Shown: positions 25,181-35,311 of the stretch, piece after piece | Layout of the letters: every line of letters begins with the position of its first letter | Numbering within the stretch: position 1 is the first letter of the stretch | DNA from: Oscheius tipulae | Lineage: Eukaryota; Nematoda; Chromadorea; Rhabditida; Rhabditidae | Length of the DNA: 64,000 nt | Direction of reading: 5' to 3' | Assembly: GCA_037178975.1 (NCBI GenBank) | Contig: JASJZH010000004.1 | Coordinates: 2,604,001-2,668,000, forward strand | The notes under the pieces: generated by a model | Seen by the model: only the letters and a program-made list of their open reading frames with translations | Databases searched by the model: none | Told to the model about the DNA's origin: nothing | Program-made: the position numbers and the translations under genes

Positions 25181-25546
25181 GTCTCTTCTGAAAAGAATTA
25201 CGTCTGGTGAGGAAAATATTGTGTTTGCAAAGATGTGTAACGCATTTAACGATTTTGAGCTATTCGGAATCGCGCGCATAATCTATGTATAGGTCCTGTG
25301 GCGAATTATTTGCTATACAGTAAACTTGTTCTTTTTTTTTATTAACCAAATCCTATTTTTCGCAGAATTTTTCTTTCTATTTTTGGTTTCCTTTTTATGA
25401 AAATTCCGTGTAAAATGATAACCATAGTGAATAACAACTTATAAAAAGAAAAGGCTAGGTTTAGTAAATTCCACGTGTAACATTGCCTTGCTATTGAACT
25501 CGTCTTTTTACCAATTTATCAATTGTGTTACAGGCGCAGTAGCATC
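25181..25546. promoter_or_regulatory. Shared divergent promoter region of snpc-4 and xpo-1
   Basis: About 366 bases separate the two start codons, which point away from each other. The region is A/T-rich with T-runs (near 25331-25380) and has no clear TATA box for either side. An acceptor-like GTGTTACAG precedes the xpo-1 ATG by 13 bases, and TTTTCAG precedes the snpc-4 ATG. Confidence 0.55.
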
Positions 25547-28500
25547 ATGAATGGGCAGACACGTCAAGCCGATTTAGATGCTACCCGCTCACAACTCTTG
25601 GGAGAACAAATCAATGTCGGACTGCTTGACCAGGTAGTTTTCGATTTTTAGCTCTCATTTCATTGGAACTTAGGTAGTTGAAGCCCTGAGCACCTCCGAT
25701 CCCGAGGAAAGAAAACAAGCCAACGAGCTTCTTTGCGAGATAAAGGCGGATCCTAATTCCTGGCTGAAGGTTGACACGATTCTTGATAACTCTAAGAACG
25801 ACAGCACCAAGTACATAGCCCTTCAGATTCTTGAAGACGCCATTCGAACTAGGTGAGGACTTACGGAAACCTTTAAAGTAACTTGTCGATTTTTAGATGG
25901 CGCTCGTTGCCTGATGACCAGCGCACTGGCATTCGTGAATTTATTGTGACCAAGATCGCAGATTTGAGCCCTAACACTCTCAGTAGCGACTACATATTGA
26001 ACAAGATGAATCTAGTCCTGGTGCAAATTGTGAAGAAGGACTGGCCGCACCGTTGGCCCTCGTTCATCAATGATCTGCTCAGTTTTGCCGGATCCTGTCG
26101 TGGTAGCTGTGTGAACAGTCTGAACATCTTCTCTCTTCTAAGGTAGACGTTTTAGAGGAGCCAATACCTTTTCGTTTTCAGCGAGGAAGTCTTCGACTTT
26201 GGAGGACAGAACATGACTCAGGCAGAAGAGCGCAACCTCAAGGAGACCTTCTGTCGGCAGTTCGAAGATGTCTACGCCTTCTGTAGCCGTTGTCTGAGCG
26301 ACTGCCCGACCAATGAGATCATCACGGCTGTTCTGAAGACTATCCGACGATTCCTTTCCTGGATCCCGACTCCGACCGTCTTCGGCTCGGATATCATTGC
26401 TCTTCTCGTAGAAAAAGTAGGGGTTCTAGTTTGCCTGTAACTGGAAAAACTTTAGTTCCTCCTTATCGACAAGTATCGTGTCGATGTTATTCAATGCCTC
26501 AGCGAAGTGGCTGGGATCTCTGCTGCCACGTGTGATACCTTCCTCCCCAAAATGAAGCTCATGTTCACGGAGACCATCAAGACGGTTAGCGCTGTTGCTT
26601 ACATCGTGAATCAATATATGTTCAGATTGGCAACTTGGTTGGAGAGAATGTCGATTTCGCCAACATTTATAGAAGCACGAATGACGAAAACGATCAAAAC
26701 TTTATCTCTTCTCTTACCATTTTCCTGACGGTCTTCCTCAAAGAATATGGAAGTCGACTCGCTCGCACTGGAGAAGAGGGCGAAGTGCACAAATTCGCTC
26801 TCAAGCTCCTTCTGAAGCTGAGTATCGTCGATAATGTCGAAGTCTGGAAAGTAAGAATTCTCAATCCTTTGTTTTATATAGCTCTTTTTGCAGATGTGCC
26901 TCGAGTATTGGGTCGGTCTCACTGCCGAGTTGTACCGGCAGAATCCATATGTCGGAGCCAGCGTTATACTTTCGTCCAGCAACGAGATGAGTCCCAAGGT
27001 CGCTTTTTATCTCGATGTTCTGTCCGAACTACGCGATATCATTATCGTCAAGATGGCAAGACCCGAGGAAGTGATGCTAGTAGAAACGGAATCTGGAGAA
27101 GTTGTTCGCGAAATGGTCCGCGACACGGATAATATCAACCTGTACAAGTCTGCCAGGGAATGTCTCACCTATCTCACATTCCTCGATAATAGGGAGACTA
27201 TTGAAAAGATGACTACCAAGCTAGGAGAACAGGTACATTGTCTTTGCTTCTGCGTCTAGCTTGTGTTCAGGTGACTCCGAACGGCTTCGATCGTCCCAAG
27301 CTGAACACTCTCTGCTGGGCCATTGGATCGATCGCAAACACTCTGCCGGAAGAAGATGAAAAGCGTTTCTTGGTCGTCGTTGTCAGAGAGCTACTGAGTC
27401 TTTGCGAGATGAAGCGTGGAAAGGATAACAAGGCCGCCATCGCTGCCAATATCATGTACGTCGTGGGACAGTACCATCGCTTCCTTCGCGCTCATTGGAA
27501 ATTTCTGAAGACGGTCATCCTCAAGCTCTTCGAATTCATGCACGAATCGCACGAGGGAGTTCAAGACATGTCCTGCGACACCTTTATGAAGATAGTTCTC
27601 AAGTGCAAAAACATGATGGCTGTAGCACAACCAGGAGAGGCATATCCCTTTATCGAAGAAATCTTGAACAATCTCGGCGCTCATACTTGTGATCTTACTC
27701 CAGAACAGGTACTTTCTCGTTGTTTCACTTTTTTTTTACAAGTGTTACTTTCAGCAATGCATTTTCTTCGAAGCCGTGGGCCACATAATCAGAGCTGTCC
27801 AGAGCGAGCCAGAACGTATCAACTATCTAAATGTTTTGATGGCCTGCTGTACCGATACCTGGGAGCGCATTATTCAGATTCTCGCAGCTAGTGAACAGCC
27901 ACTTCAAGAGTTAGCCGACAAAGATGTTTGCATCATTGCTTTTTCCATTTTGAATCGGATTTCAGGTCTCGCGAGAAGCCCTTTTCTGTGTTCGTCTTTC
28001 TGCAGCTGTATGTCGATCATTCGGCTACGAATTCTACGTTCAATTGACTCCGAAGTTCAATGACATGCTTGCAGTATACCAGCTAATTTCGACTGGACTA
28101 AAATCGGATGAAATCAGCCAAGTGGACGTCAGTTGCCGTTTCTAATCATCAACGAGAGAGTTTTCAGATTCAAATTGTGAAGAACTTCCGTGCCTACAAG
28201 AAGGAATTCCTTGTGCTGATGTCGACGTGGATTGCCCAGGATAGATCGGTGGATCGCCTGAAGAGCGAGTTTTTCAATCCTCTAATGGACGCTGTCTTGT
28301 TCGACTACAACACCAACACGCCCGATACTAGAGACGCCAAGGTCCTCTCGCTACTCGCCATCATCGTTACTCGTCTTGAATGTGATATCTCGGAGTTTGT
28401 GCCTGCCATCTTGGACTCTGTTCTCGACTGCACCATTCAGATGATCACCCAGGATATGACGGTTAGCTTATTCGAATTTACAGTGCCATCTATTTAGAAT

Positions 28501-29300
28501 TTCCCCGAACATCGTGTCAATCTTTTCCAAATGATTCTGGCTATCGTCACGGAAGTCTTCCCTGCCCTTCTGGAGCTACCCGATGAGCGACAGAACTTCA
28601 TCATGGAGACCATCTACTGGGCTTTCCAAAACTCGCAACGCGAGGTGGCCGAACTTGGACTCGATATCACGAGGGAAATACTGGCTCGTGTCAAGAAATT
28701 GGCTCTCAGTGGCAGCGGACTTGAGAAGCAGACTGCTCAGAACTTTTACCAGAAATACTTTGTCGGCATTCTGGAGCATGTTTTTGCCGTGTTGACCGAC
28801 AAGAGTCAAGTTCAGATGCTAGGTAAGGGTCTTCACGTCCCCCTTGATTCGAACCTTTTATAGGAATGACGCGTTTCGGTGAAGTCATTTGCCAGCTCTT
28901 CGAGTCCCTTAAGAAGTCCGTTCAAGTCCCGTTAAATGCTGAGAACAAGCCTGCCGATGCTTACATCTCCGAATATCTCTCCGGTATCTTCACGCAGCAC
29001 TATTCCGCTCAACTCAATCAGTCAGTTCTCCATTTTGTTCTTCATTTTGACGAAACTCATTTCAGGGACCAGATCCGTGTGTTCATCTTGGGCTTCTTCA
29101 CATTTTCCGGCAGCTGCACCGAGATGAAAAATCATCTCAAGGATTTCCTCGTCAAGCTGCAGGAGCAGCAGAATGGCCAGGGACTCGATGACAGTCTCTT
29201 CATCACCGAGCGAAACGCAGCCATTGCTGAAGCACAGAGAAAGGAAGCGGAAAAGGCCAACGCCGTCGGTGTGGGCTTTGTCGATGACGACGAAATGTGA
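25547..29300 (+). CDS. xpo-1: Exportin-1 / CRM1 nuclear export receptor
   Basis: A HEAT-repeat karyopherin that carries leucine-rich NES cargoes and RanGTP out of the nucleus. The match to CRM1 extends over the whole length: ILEDAIRTRW, KMNLVLVQIVKKDWP and HRWPSFINDL near the N-terminus (importin-beta N domain), MARPEEVMLVETESGEVVRE, RPKLNTLCWAIGSIAN, NIMYVVGQYHRFLRAHWKFL, and the late helices ending KNHLKDFLVKLQEQ. The Cys in GVQDMSCDTF corresponds to the residue that leptomycin B modifies in sensitive species. The intron near 27927 was placed so that DKD joins VSREALFCVRL, which restores the family alignment. The C-terminal acidic end is FVDDDEM. Confidence 0.96.
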
Positions 29301-29736
29301 GAGTTCATCCATTAATATCACCTCTTTTTCTGTAGTGGTATCATATTCACCCAATTGACTGTATGTTAAAAATTCAAATTTGTCTTGTCCTCCAATGAAT
29401 TTTTAAGGGAAAATCTTCGTTGGCACTTTTTTTTGGGAGGGGGAGGAAACTTGTTCTCAGCAGACTGAGGTCCATCACTGGCTACAGCGGTGAGCTCAGT
29501 ATTTCCATTGTTCACAACTATCCATCATTGGAATTATATCAAAGCCAACGCCGCTGTCAGCTAATCCTCAAGAATCCCTTGCAAACAACCGCCTTCAATT
29601 GAACCTGTGACCGCTGGTCATTTTCATCAGACAGGTGATCGACCACCTTGCGTTCCCTATTTGAAAGCTAGTGCATCTCCCAGTCGGTGGTTGTTTTATC
29701 GATTTTTCTTCTTCGACTTTCCATTCCTCGTCTAGG
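29301..29736. other. Intergenic between xpo-1 and the Notch-type gene
   Basis: The 436 bases contain no EGF-like coding sequence in any frame. An acceptor-like CTCGTCTAG sits directly before the downstream ATG. This limits how much upstream coding sequence the Notch-type gene could have here. Confidence 0.6.
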
Positions 29737-32206
29737 ATGCTCTTGCTCCTCCTGCTTATTCCCCTGGCTGTTTGGGGACGAAGCTATGAGGAGTTCATCG
29801 CCCGTTGTGTGGAGAAGAACTTTGACGGAAGATGTGATCTCTCGTGCTACAATTTCACAGGCAGACTCAATGATTTCGAACTGTTTGACTGCAAAGACAC
29901 CTCCATGGTTCGTCATCAGCCTCTTCCCTAAAGCTCAGTCCATTTCAGCGAAGATACCTGATTAACTGGAACGTGACAGAGTATCCTCCCAAGCTGTTGG
30001 GGTATCTGGAAGGGTACGAGAGACAGGTGAGAGAACTGCTGTCAACAAGAGTCGAGCTGGAGACGACCGAGCAGGAGATTGAGGACATCGTATCCGACTA
30101 CATTGTGAGTTATTTTTAGAGACGTTTCTCACCGCCTCGTCTTATTTATTAGCACACACTGTAGCATTATGAACGGGGACCTTGCAGAGCTCTCCTCACG
30201 ACCATGCGGCCAAAAAGAAATGGGAGATTGGACTGAAATTCTCGGTCTGGCTGCAGGAGTGTGAGTCATGTCCTCAAGGAGAAGACTATATTCAGACCAC
30301 TCTTTATCAGGTACCTAGCAAAACTCTAAACTGACGGGAATCTTCCAGATAATGAACGATGCCCGAGTACAGACCTACGAAGAGAGCCAGCCTTGGAGTC
30401 CGCTAACTATCGTCCTCATTGGTCTCGGGATCAGCTCGATGATGATCTTAGCGATATTTGGCGTGACACAAGTCTCGCAGAAGAGGAAAAGAATAGATGA
30501 GCTGCCATTTTACAACACGAGGAAGAGGATGAGGGTCCAGCAGACTAATGTCTGGATGCCTCCCTCGGAAAACAGCCAGTACAGTACGGTGGACGAGCCG
30601 AAGAGAAGGAAACCGTTGAGAGTTCTCCACTCGAACATACTTCTGCCAGTTTACAATCATTTGGGAGTTCCGAAGGACATGGAAGCACAGATGGTAATCA
30701 CATATGTCTATTCCTAATAAGCTCTCTTTAGAAGACCACTCAGCTGTATTCTATCCCGACACGACTTCCTCCTCCTCCCCAAATTTCTATTCCTCCTGTC
30801 AGGGAAGGGACCCTCGTAGGGGATTTCCTTTTTAGAAATACAATTGTTCTTTAGGACAAAGACGCTTCATATCAGCCAGTTCAATTGACAAAAACTCATC
30901 TTCATGGCCTAGTTCTCACTGTAATTCCTGGCTACAAGACCAAGGAGACTGAAGAGATTGTCTGTAGGAAAATAGATAGACTTAGAGCAGAGGGTATCCC
31001 TCTGGACATCGATGCCCAGGATAACATTGGTAACATAGAAATGGGAATGCTGGGAATATTCAGTTCAGATGCCAGTACGGCTCTTCTACTCGCCGTGAAG
31101 AATGGTCGTCGAATTGTGGCGAAGAAACTACTAGAACTGGGAGCGAATGTCCATCTAATGACCGTCTCAAATTCCACGGTTCTTCATCATGCTGTCCACA
31201 ACGAGGATCCAGCTATGCTCAAAGTTTTGTTAGAGTATAGGGAAAGGTTCAGTGAGGTTGGTCGATTACAGCTCTTTGAAACTCTATCCTATCCAGAGGC
31301 TTGATGGAAGACCAGCCATAGACGCTCTGAACAACCAAGAGAAGACACCTCTCATGCTCTGTGCCTCTTCAGTCGGTCAGGCTGTCAGAATGGCGAAACT
31401 GCTGGTAGAGGCTGGAGCAGACATTGCTGACAGTGGAGATCCGGTGAGTCATTTGAAAAGTAGCTATAGACCCCTGCTTTCAGCACTTCCTCCCAGCAAA
31501 GCCACTAGAACGAACTGTTCTTCATCATGCCGTTATGGAAAACAACGTCCCGTTGGTAGAGTATCTAATAGCGGAGGCGAATGAGCAGAGGAAAGACATA
31601 CTGGATTTAATGGATCATGAGGTAGTCCCGAATTAAAAATTATTTGAAGAACGTTTTCAGTACCACACGGCCCTTTGGCACGCCTGTAAGAATGTGAATG
31701 TGGCGATAGTCAGGCTACTGATGGATGCCGGAGCCAATCAGTTCATTCCCGATACCGAGAAGGTTCCCTTTTCTCTCTAGAGATGAATGAATAGAATTCT
31801 TTAGAAGGACCAACCAATAACTATCGCGGAACTTATGGAGAACAGAGAGGTTCTCGATCTCTTGACAGCGGCAAAGTCGAAAAGTCAGCCGACTGTAAGG
31901 AGGACCAAGGTATGTTTCTGGGAAAGTTCGTCCGTTCAAAGCAGTTTCCAGAGGAGGAAGAATGGTTCTGGTGGATACAGCAGTATGTCGGACAGTGATA
32001 GACGCTCGTCTGGGGAGTTCAAACGAGAAGTCGAGGATGAGGTGAGTAGATTAACTAGCCGATAGGCCACGACAAAATTTCAGGCCACCGATCCAATTGA
32101 CTATCAGCCTGAGGATTCCACGGAAACCAACATCTTCTTTTCGGCGACAAGTACGGAGACTTTTTGGCAACAAGGAATCTACTATCCGTCTCATACTCTT
32201 GTCTGA
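29737..32206 (+). CDS. Compact LIN-12/GLP-1-type Notch receptor lacking EGF repeats
   Basis: Exons: 29737-29907, 29949-30104, 30188-30310, 30349-30693, 30732-30815, 30855-31246, 31299-31443, 31484-31621, 31661-31762, 31805-31909, 31952-32041 and 32084-32206. A signal peptide (MLLLLLLIPLAVWG) leads directly into a degenerate Lin-12/Notch repeat (CVEKNFDGRCDLSC, then ELFDC), then a segment resembling the heterodimerisation domain with a Cys pair (QECESC). The TM is at about residues 169-189 and ends IFGV before VSQKRKR, like the Gly-Val site cut by gamma-secretase. A RAM-type VWMPP motif (Trp near residue 219) follows, then about five ankyrin repeats (TALLLAVKNGRRIVAKKLLE; TVLHHAV; TPLMLCASSVG; TALWHACKNVNVAIVRLLMD) and a Ser/acidic tail like a PEST region. 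No EGF repeats are present. No furin site was seen. Confidence 0.82.
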
Positions 32207-32304
32207 TTACTCCTTTTCTGTCTGTTCACATATCTCGGTGTCTTTTTTCTTTTTAGAGAGTGTAAATGTTTTATTATGAGTCGACCCGTGGCGGTGAAAG
32301 AGAG

Positions 32305-33633
32305 TCAGTAGACTGTTCGAAATAATAGAACCAGTACAACTGTTAGGAAGGGATTTTCTGAAAACTCCTGGTAGTGGGGTACTCTTACAAAACCGACCAT
32401 GCGCCGCGTTTCTAATTTCAAAACGGACCAGACCGCCCTTGGCCAACTCGGTTCCTTGTTTGAGTTCGAAAGACAAGTTGTAGCCTTTTTGTTCCCTGAT
32501 CGAGTACTCCACTGGCAAGTCCGTTTGGAGACTGAAGTATTTTTTATGCCTGTATATGAAAAGTACCTACAACATTGCATAGCTCTTGTAGTCCTTGTAG
32601 TCTATCTTCGCACTAAAGTTGCCTTCGCCCACCGCCATTTCAACTATCGTGAAGTTGAAAATCATCACTTCTTCGCCTATAACAGTCCATTTATAATGTT
32701 CTGAAAACTGACCAGTCATGAACATTGCCGCATTCTGGGTCAGGTCAATTTCGGGGTAGTTTGCAGACATGAAGAAGCCGTTTCTCTCCGAGGTTATTGT
32801 CGACCACGTGGCTGAACACAAGTCTTTTCAGCAAACTGGAGTAATTTACAGCTATCCGCACTGATCTCTAGGTCGGCTGTACCAGAGACCAATTTGTACG
32901 TCCTCGTTGTCCCTCTGACCTCCTGAGGAAGAGAAGAATTCGAGTTGTTGACAGGGAACGAGGTCAATTCTAGAAGACTTCCAGGCATTCCGGCATGGAT
33001 AGAAAAGGTCCCATCCGTGTCCGAATAGACAGACTGTAGGTACTCAACACAGCTTTTAGCACAGTAGGTTGTAAGATAAGCTGGATCCGAGTCAGTGGAA
33101 ACAAGTTCCATCGAGATCGGGAGTCCTATACGCATAAACCAGCGAGAGGAAGAGGTGAGATCATCTAAAAACTTGAGCTTCCTTCGGACAAAATATCAAA
33201 AATACCTGAAAGAGGAACTGCCACTAAGTACCCCTCTGGATAGGTTGACTCATCACAGACCATAGTCGTGGAATAGTCGAAACTGTAGACTTTTCCTTTG
33301 GTTAGTTCCGTAAAACTGAACATTTGTCTTGGTCATAGCAGTCTCTTACTTCATCAGCAAGGTTCCTTCTTCGATAGATTCTCCCTTATAGAGATAGCAT
33401 GTCGAGAAGTCCTTGTCCTCTTCTCGAACGGCCAGATTCAACGTGTACTGAAATAAAAACTGTTTTATGAGATAAACCCAAACTCCTACCACTGATTTCG
33501 AGGCAAAAATATAGCGAGTTTGAGCTAAGGAGGCCATAGAAATGAAGGACTGATTCTGTCCAACTGTGAAGACATTTACTGGATGGTCCAGACAGAAGGC
33601 TAAGGGAATGAGGGAGAAAAGGAGGAAGAACAT
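32305..33633 (-). CDS. Secreted CUB-like protein with hydrophobic C-terminus (possible GPI anchor)
   Basis: The signal peptide is MFFLLFSLIPLAFC. Exons joined by introns of about 37-42 nt give a Cys-containing ectodomain with several N-glycosylation sites (NQSF, NNSNSS, NFTI). The C-terminal half (SERNGFFMSANYPEIDLTQ, YKWTVIGEEVMIFNF, GGLVRFEIRN) resembles the nematode CUB-like family, which includes pathogen- and stress-induced secreted proteins. The last exon encodes ENPFLTVVLVLLFRTVY before the stop, a short hydrophobic tail that could signal a GPI anchor. AATAAAAC lies about 25 bases beyond the stop. The domain call rests on pattern only. The gene is convergent with the Notch-type gene. 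Confidence 0.5.
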
Positions 33634-34078
33634 GGACGAGGGGAATAAAGGAACTGACTCACGGAAAGCCTTATCAGCAGACGCGTCATTGTGAGGCCAA
33701 AGCACAGGTTAAAAAAACCTATCCAGTTGTGTGGGGCCTTTTCCAGGGTTTGTGAACCGGGAGCGTGTCAGTGTTGACCCGGCGTGGGTCAGAAAGCCGC
33801 AAATTCGGAGGAAGACGAACTAACTAAAAAAAAATTTACGCGCAGTTTGAACATATGCTCTTCATAACGTACAGAGTTAATGTTCAAAATTGATGCAGAG
33901 TAAAACTGGTTCCTCTTGCCATGTCCTGTCAGAACCTGCTAACTAATTACCCAACTTCTTCTTCTTTTGAGCTTTTTCATTTGTAACACCAAAAGATGCA
34001 CTAATTGTCTCTAAACTTTTACTATAAAAGGAGAGCGAAACCCAGAAGAGTCCACTTGTATCTCGCAGCTCTTAGAAG
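33634..34078. promoter_or_regulatory. Intergenic with TATA box for the Lys-rich gene at 34079
   Basis: TATAAAAG at 34023-34030 lies 49 bases before the ATG at 34079, suiting a transcription start near 34055. The left part is presumably the promoter of the CUB-like gene on the minus strand. Confidence 0.6.
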
Positions 34079-34684
34079 ATGCTGACCATGATGCTGCTGT
34101 CGGCGCTGATGGTCCTGCCGCTGCTGGCTGGCTGCTTTGGCAAGAAGAAGAAGGACGAGGACACGGAGCTTCCAACCAAGAGCAAGCTGGCCCCCCCGCC
34201 TCCTGCTACCAAGGACAGCAGCATCAAGCTGGACATGTCGAGGCCGGAAGAGAAGGCCGAGGAGAAGAAGGAGACTGAAGAGAAGAAAGAGGCCGAGGTC
34301 AAGAAGGAAGTTGACGAGAAGAAGGAAGGAGAGGAGAAGAAGAAGGAAGACGACAAGAAGGACGAGGAGAAGAAGGAAGAGAAGAAAGACGAGGAGAAGA
34401 AGGACGAGGAGAGGAAGGACGAAAAGAAAGACCTCCTGATAAAGAAGGAGGAAAAGCTTGAAGTGAAGAGGGTCGAGTCGAAGAAAGAGGACAAGAAGAA
34501 CGAGGAGAAGAGCAAGAGCAAGAAGGACAAGAAAAAGGACGAGAAGAGCAAGAGCAAGAAGTCGAGCAAGTCGAAGAAGGGCGTGAAGAAGGAAGGCGAC
34601 GAGAAGAAGGCCGAGAAGAAGGAAGACGACAGGGAAACCGACAAGAAGGACGTCTCGCCGGCAGGCAAAAAGGAAGACGAGTGA
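34079..34684 (+). CDS. Lys/Glu-rich protein with N-terminal anchor and LAGC-F-G-KKKK junction
   Basis: A single-exon gene of 201 residues. The leader MLTMMLLSALMVLPLLAGC is followed by FGKKKKDED, then APPPPAT, then about 150 residues of KKE/KKD repeats with no aromatic residues. The tail is predicted to be a charged single helix or disordered. The LAGC sequence looks like a bacterial lipobox, but the gene has a TATA box, an AATAAAACAC signal after the stop and no sign of bacterial origin, so this is probably coincidence. It shares its plan with the gene at 18675. Function was not recognised. The long antisense open frames here are mirror images of the repeat. Confidence 0.75.
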   Translation: MLTMMLLSALMVLPLLAGCFGKKKKDEDTELPTKSKLAPPPPATKDSSIKLDMSRPEEKAEEKKETEEKKEAEVKKEVDEKKEGEEKKKEDDKKDEEKKEEKKDEEKKDEERKDEKKDLLIKKEEKLEVKRVESKKEDKKNEEKSKSKKDKKKDEKSKSKKSSKSKKGVKKEGDEKKAEKKEDDRETDKKDVSPAGKKEDE

Positions 34685-35311
34685 TCAGGCAGAAAACTAA
34701 TAAAACACTGACCCTGACAGGATAAACATCTTCTTGTTTTCTTAGACACTTGACAGCAGCTACTGGGGTAGATTTGGGTTCCACTGACTTTGGACTGTGT
34801 CTCTTTGCCTACTCTGTTGGCCTACTCTGTACCTGCTATTTTGTCCTCCATTCTGGTTCCGGCTCTCAAAACTTCTTTGCTACTCCTGAATGTTCTTGGT
34901 CTGCCGTGGCAAATAGTCTACCTTCAAGGTGTCGTGGAACATGCAGATGAATCGTGGAGCATCCGGATGGATGGATTCATGATTGCTGTTCCTAACATGT
35001 CTTCTCCTTTTGCTGGAAACTCTGTTTCGAAGAGAAGACCACTGGAACAGCTATCGAGCAGATGACAGCGGTTCTACCACTTGGCAATGTCGAAGGTCTA
35101 CGGAGAAGGCCAACCGCAGCAAACTACAAGCGGGCGACACAAGGATCGATTCAGAATTGTTGCAGGTTAGTCTATATTTTATATTGGAAGAAAGAACGGG
35201 TAGATATTTTGGGAACACAGTAGATCTTTCTGTGAGACTGGACTATAAGATAACATTCTTCTGGACATTAAAGTTTACACGTAAAGCAACCACATGAAAT
35301 GAGATAAGGGA
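34685..35311. other. Intergenic with unresolved open frames
   Basis: AATAAAACACTG at 34699 is the likely poly(A) signal of the Lys-rich gene. A frame at 34983-35171 reads as a hydrophobic leader plus a polar segment ending at a GTTAGT donor, but it lacks an ATG. The overlapping frame at 34979 has an ATG but no other support. No gene is called. Confidence 0.4.

Noticed and set aside
34079-34135. Bacterial lipoprotein or horizontal transfer, from the LAGC lipobox-like leader
   Set aside because: Eukaryotic TATA box and poly(A) signal, similar design to another gene in the window, and no bacterial neighbours.
34072-34784. Long minus-strand frames opposite the Lys-rich gene
   Set aside because: They are antisense of the GAAGAAG-type codon repeats and read as Ser/Phe/Leu low complexity; the plus-strand gene has leader, TATA box and poly(A) signal.
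34740-35180. Possible small secreted-protein gene
   Set aside because: The best frame lacks an ATG and the ATG-bearing frame lacks motif or splice support.
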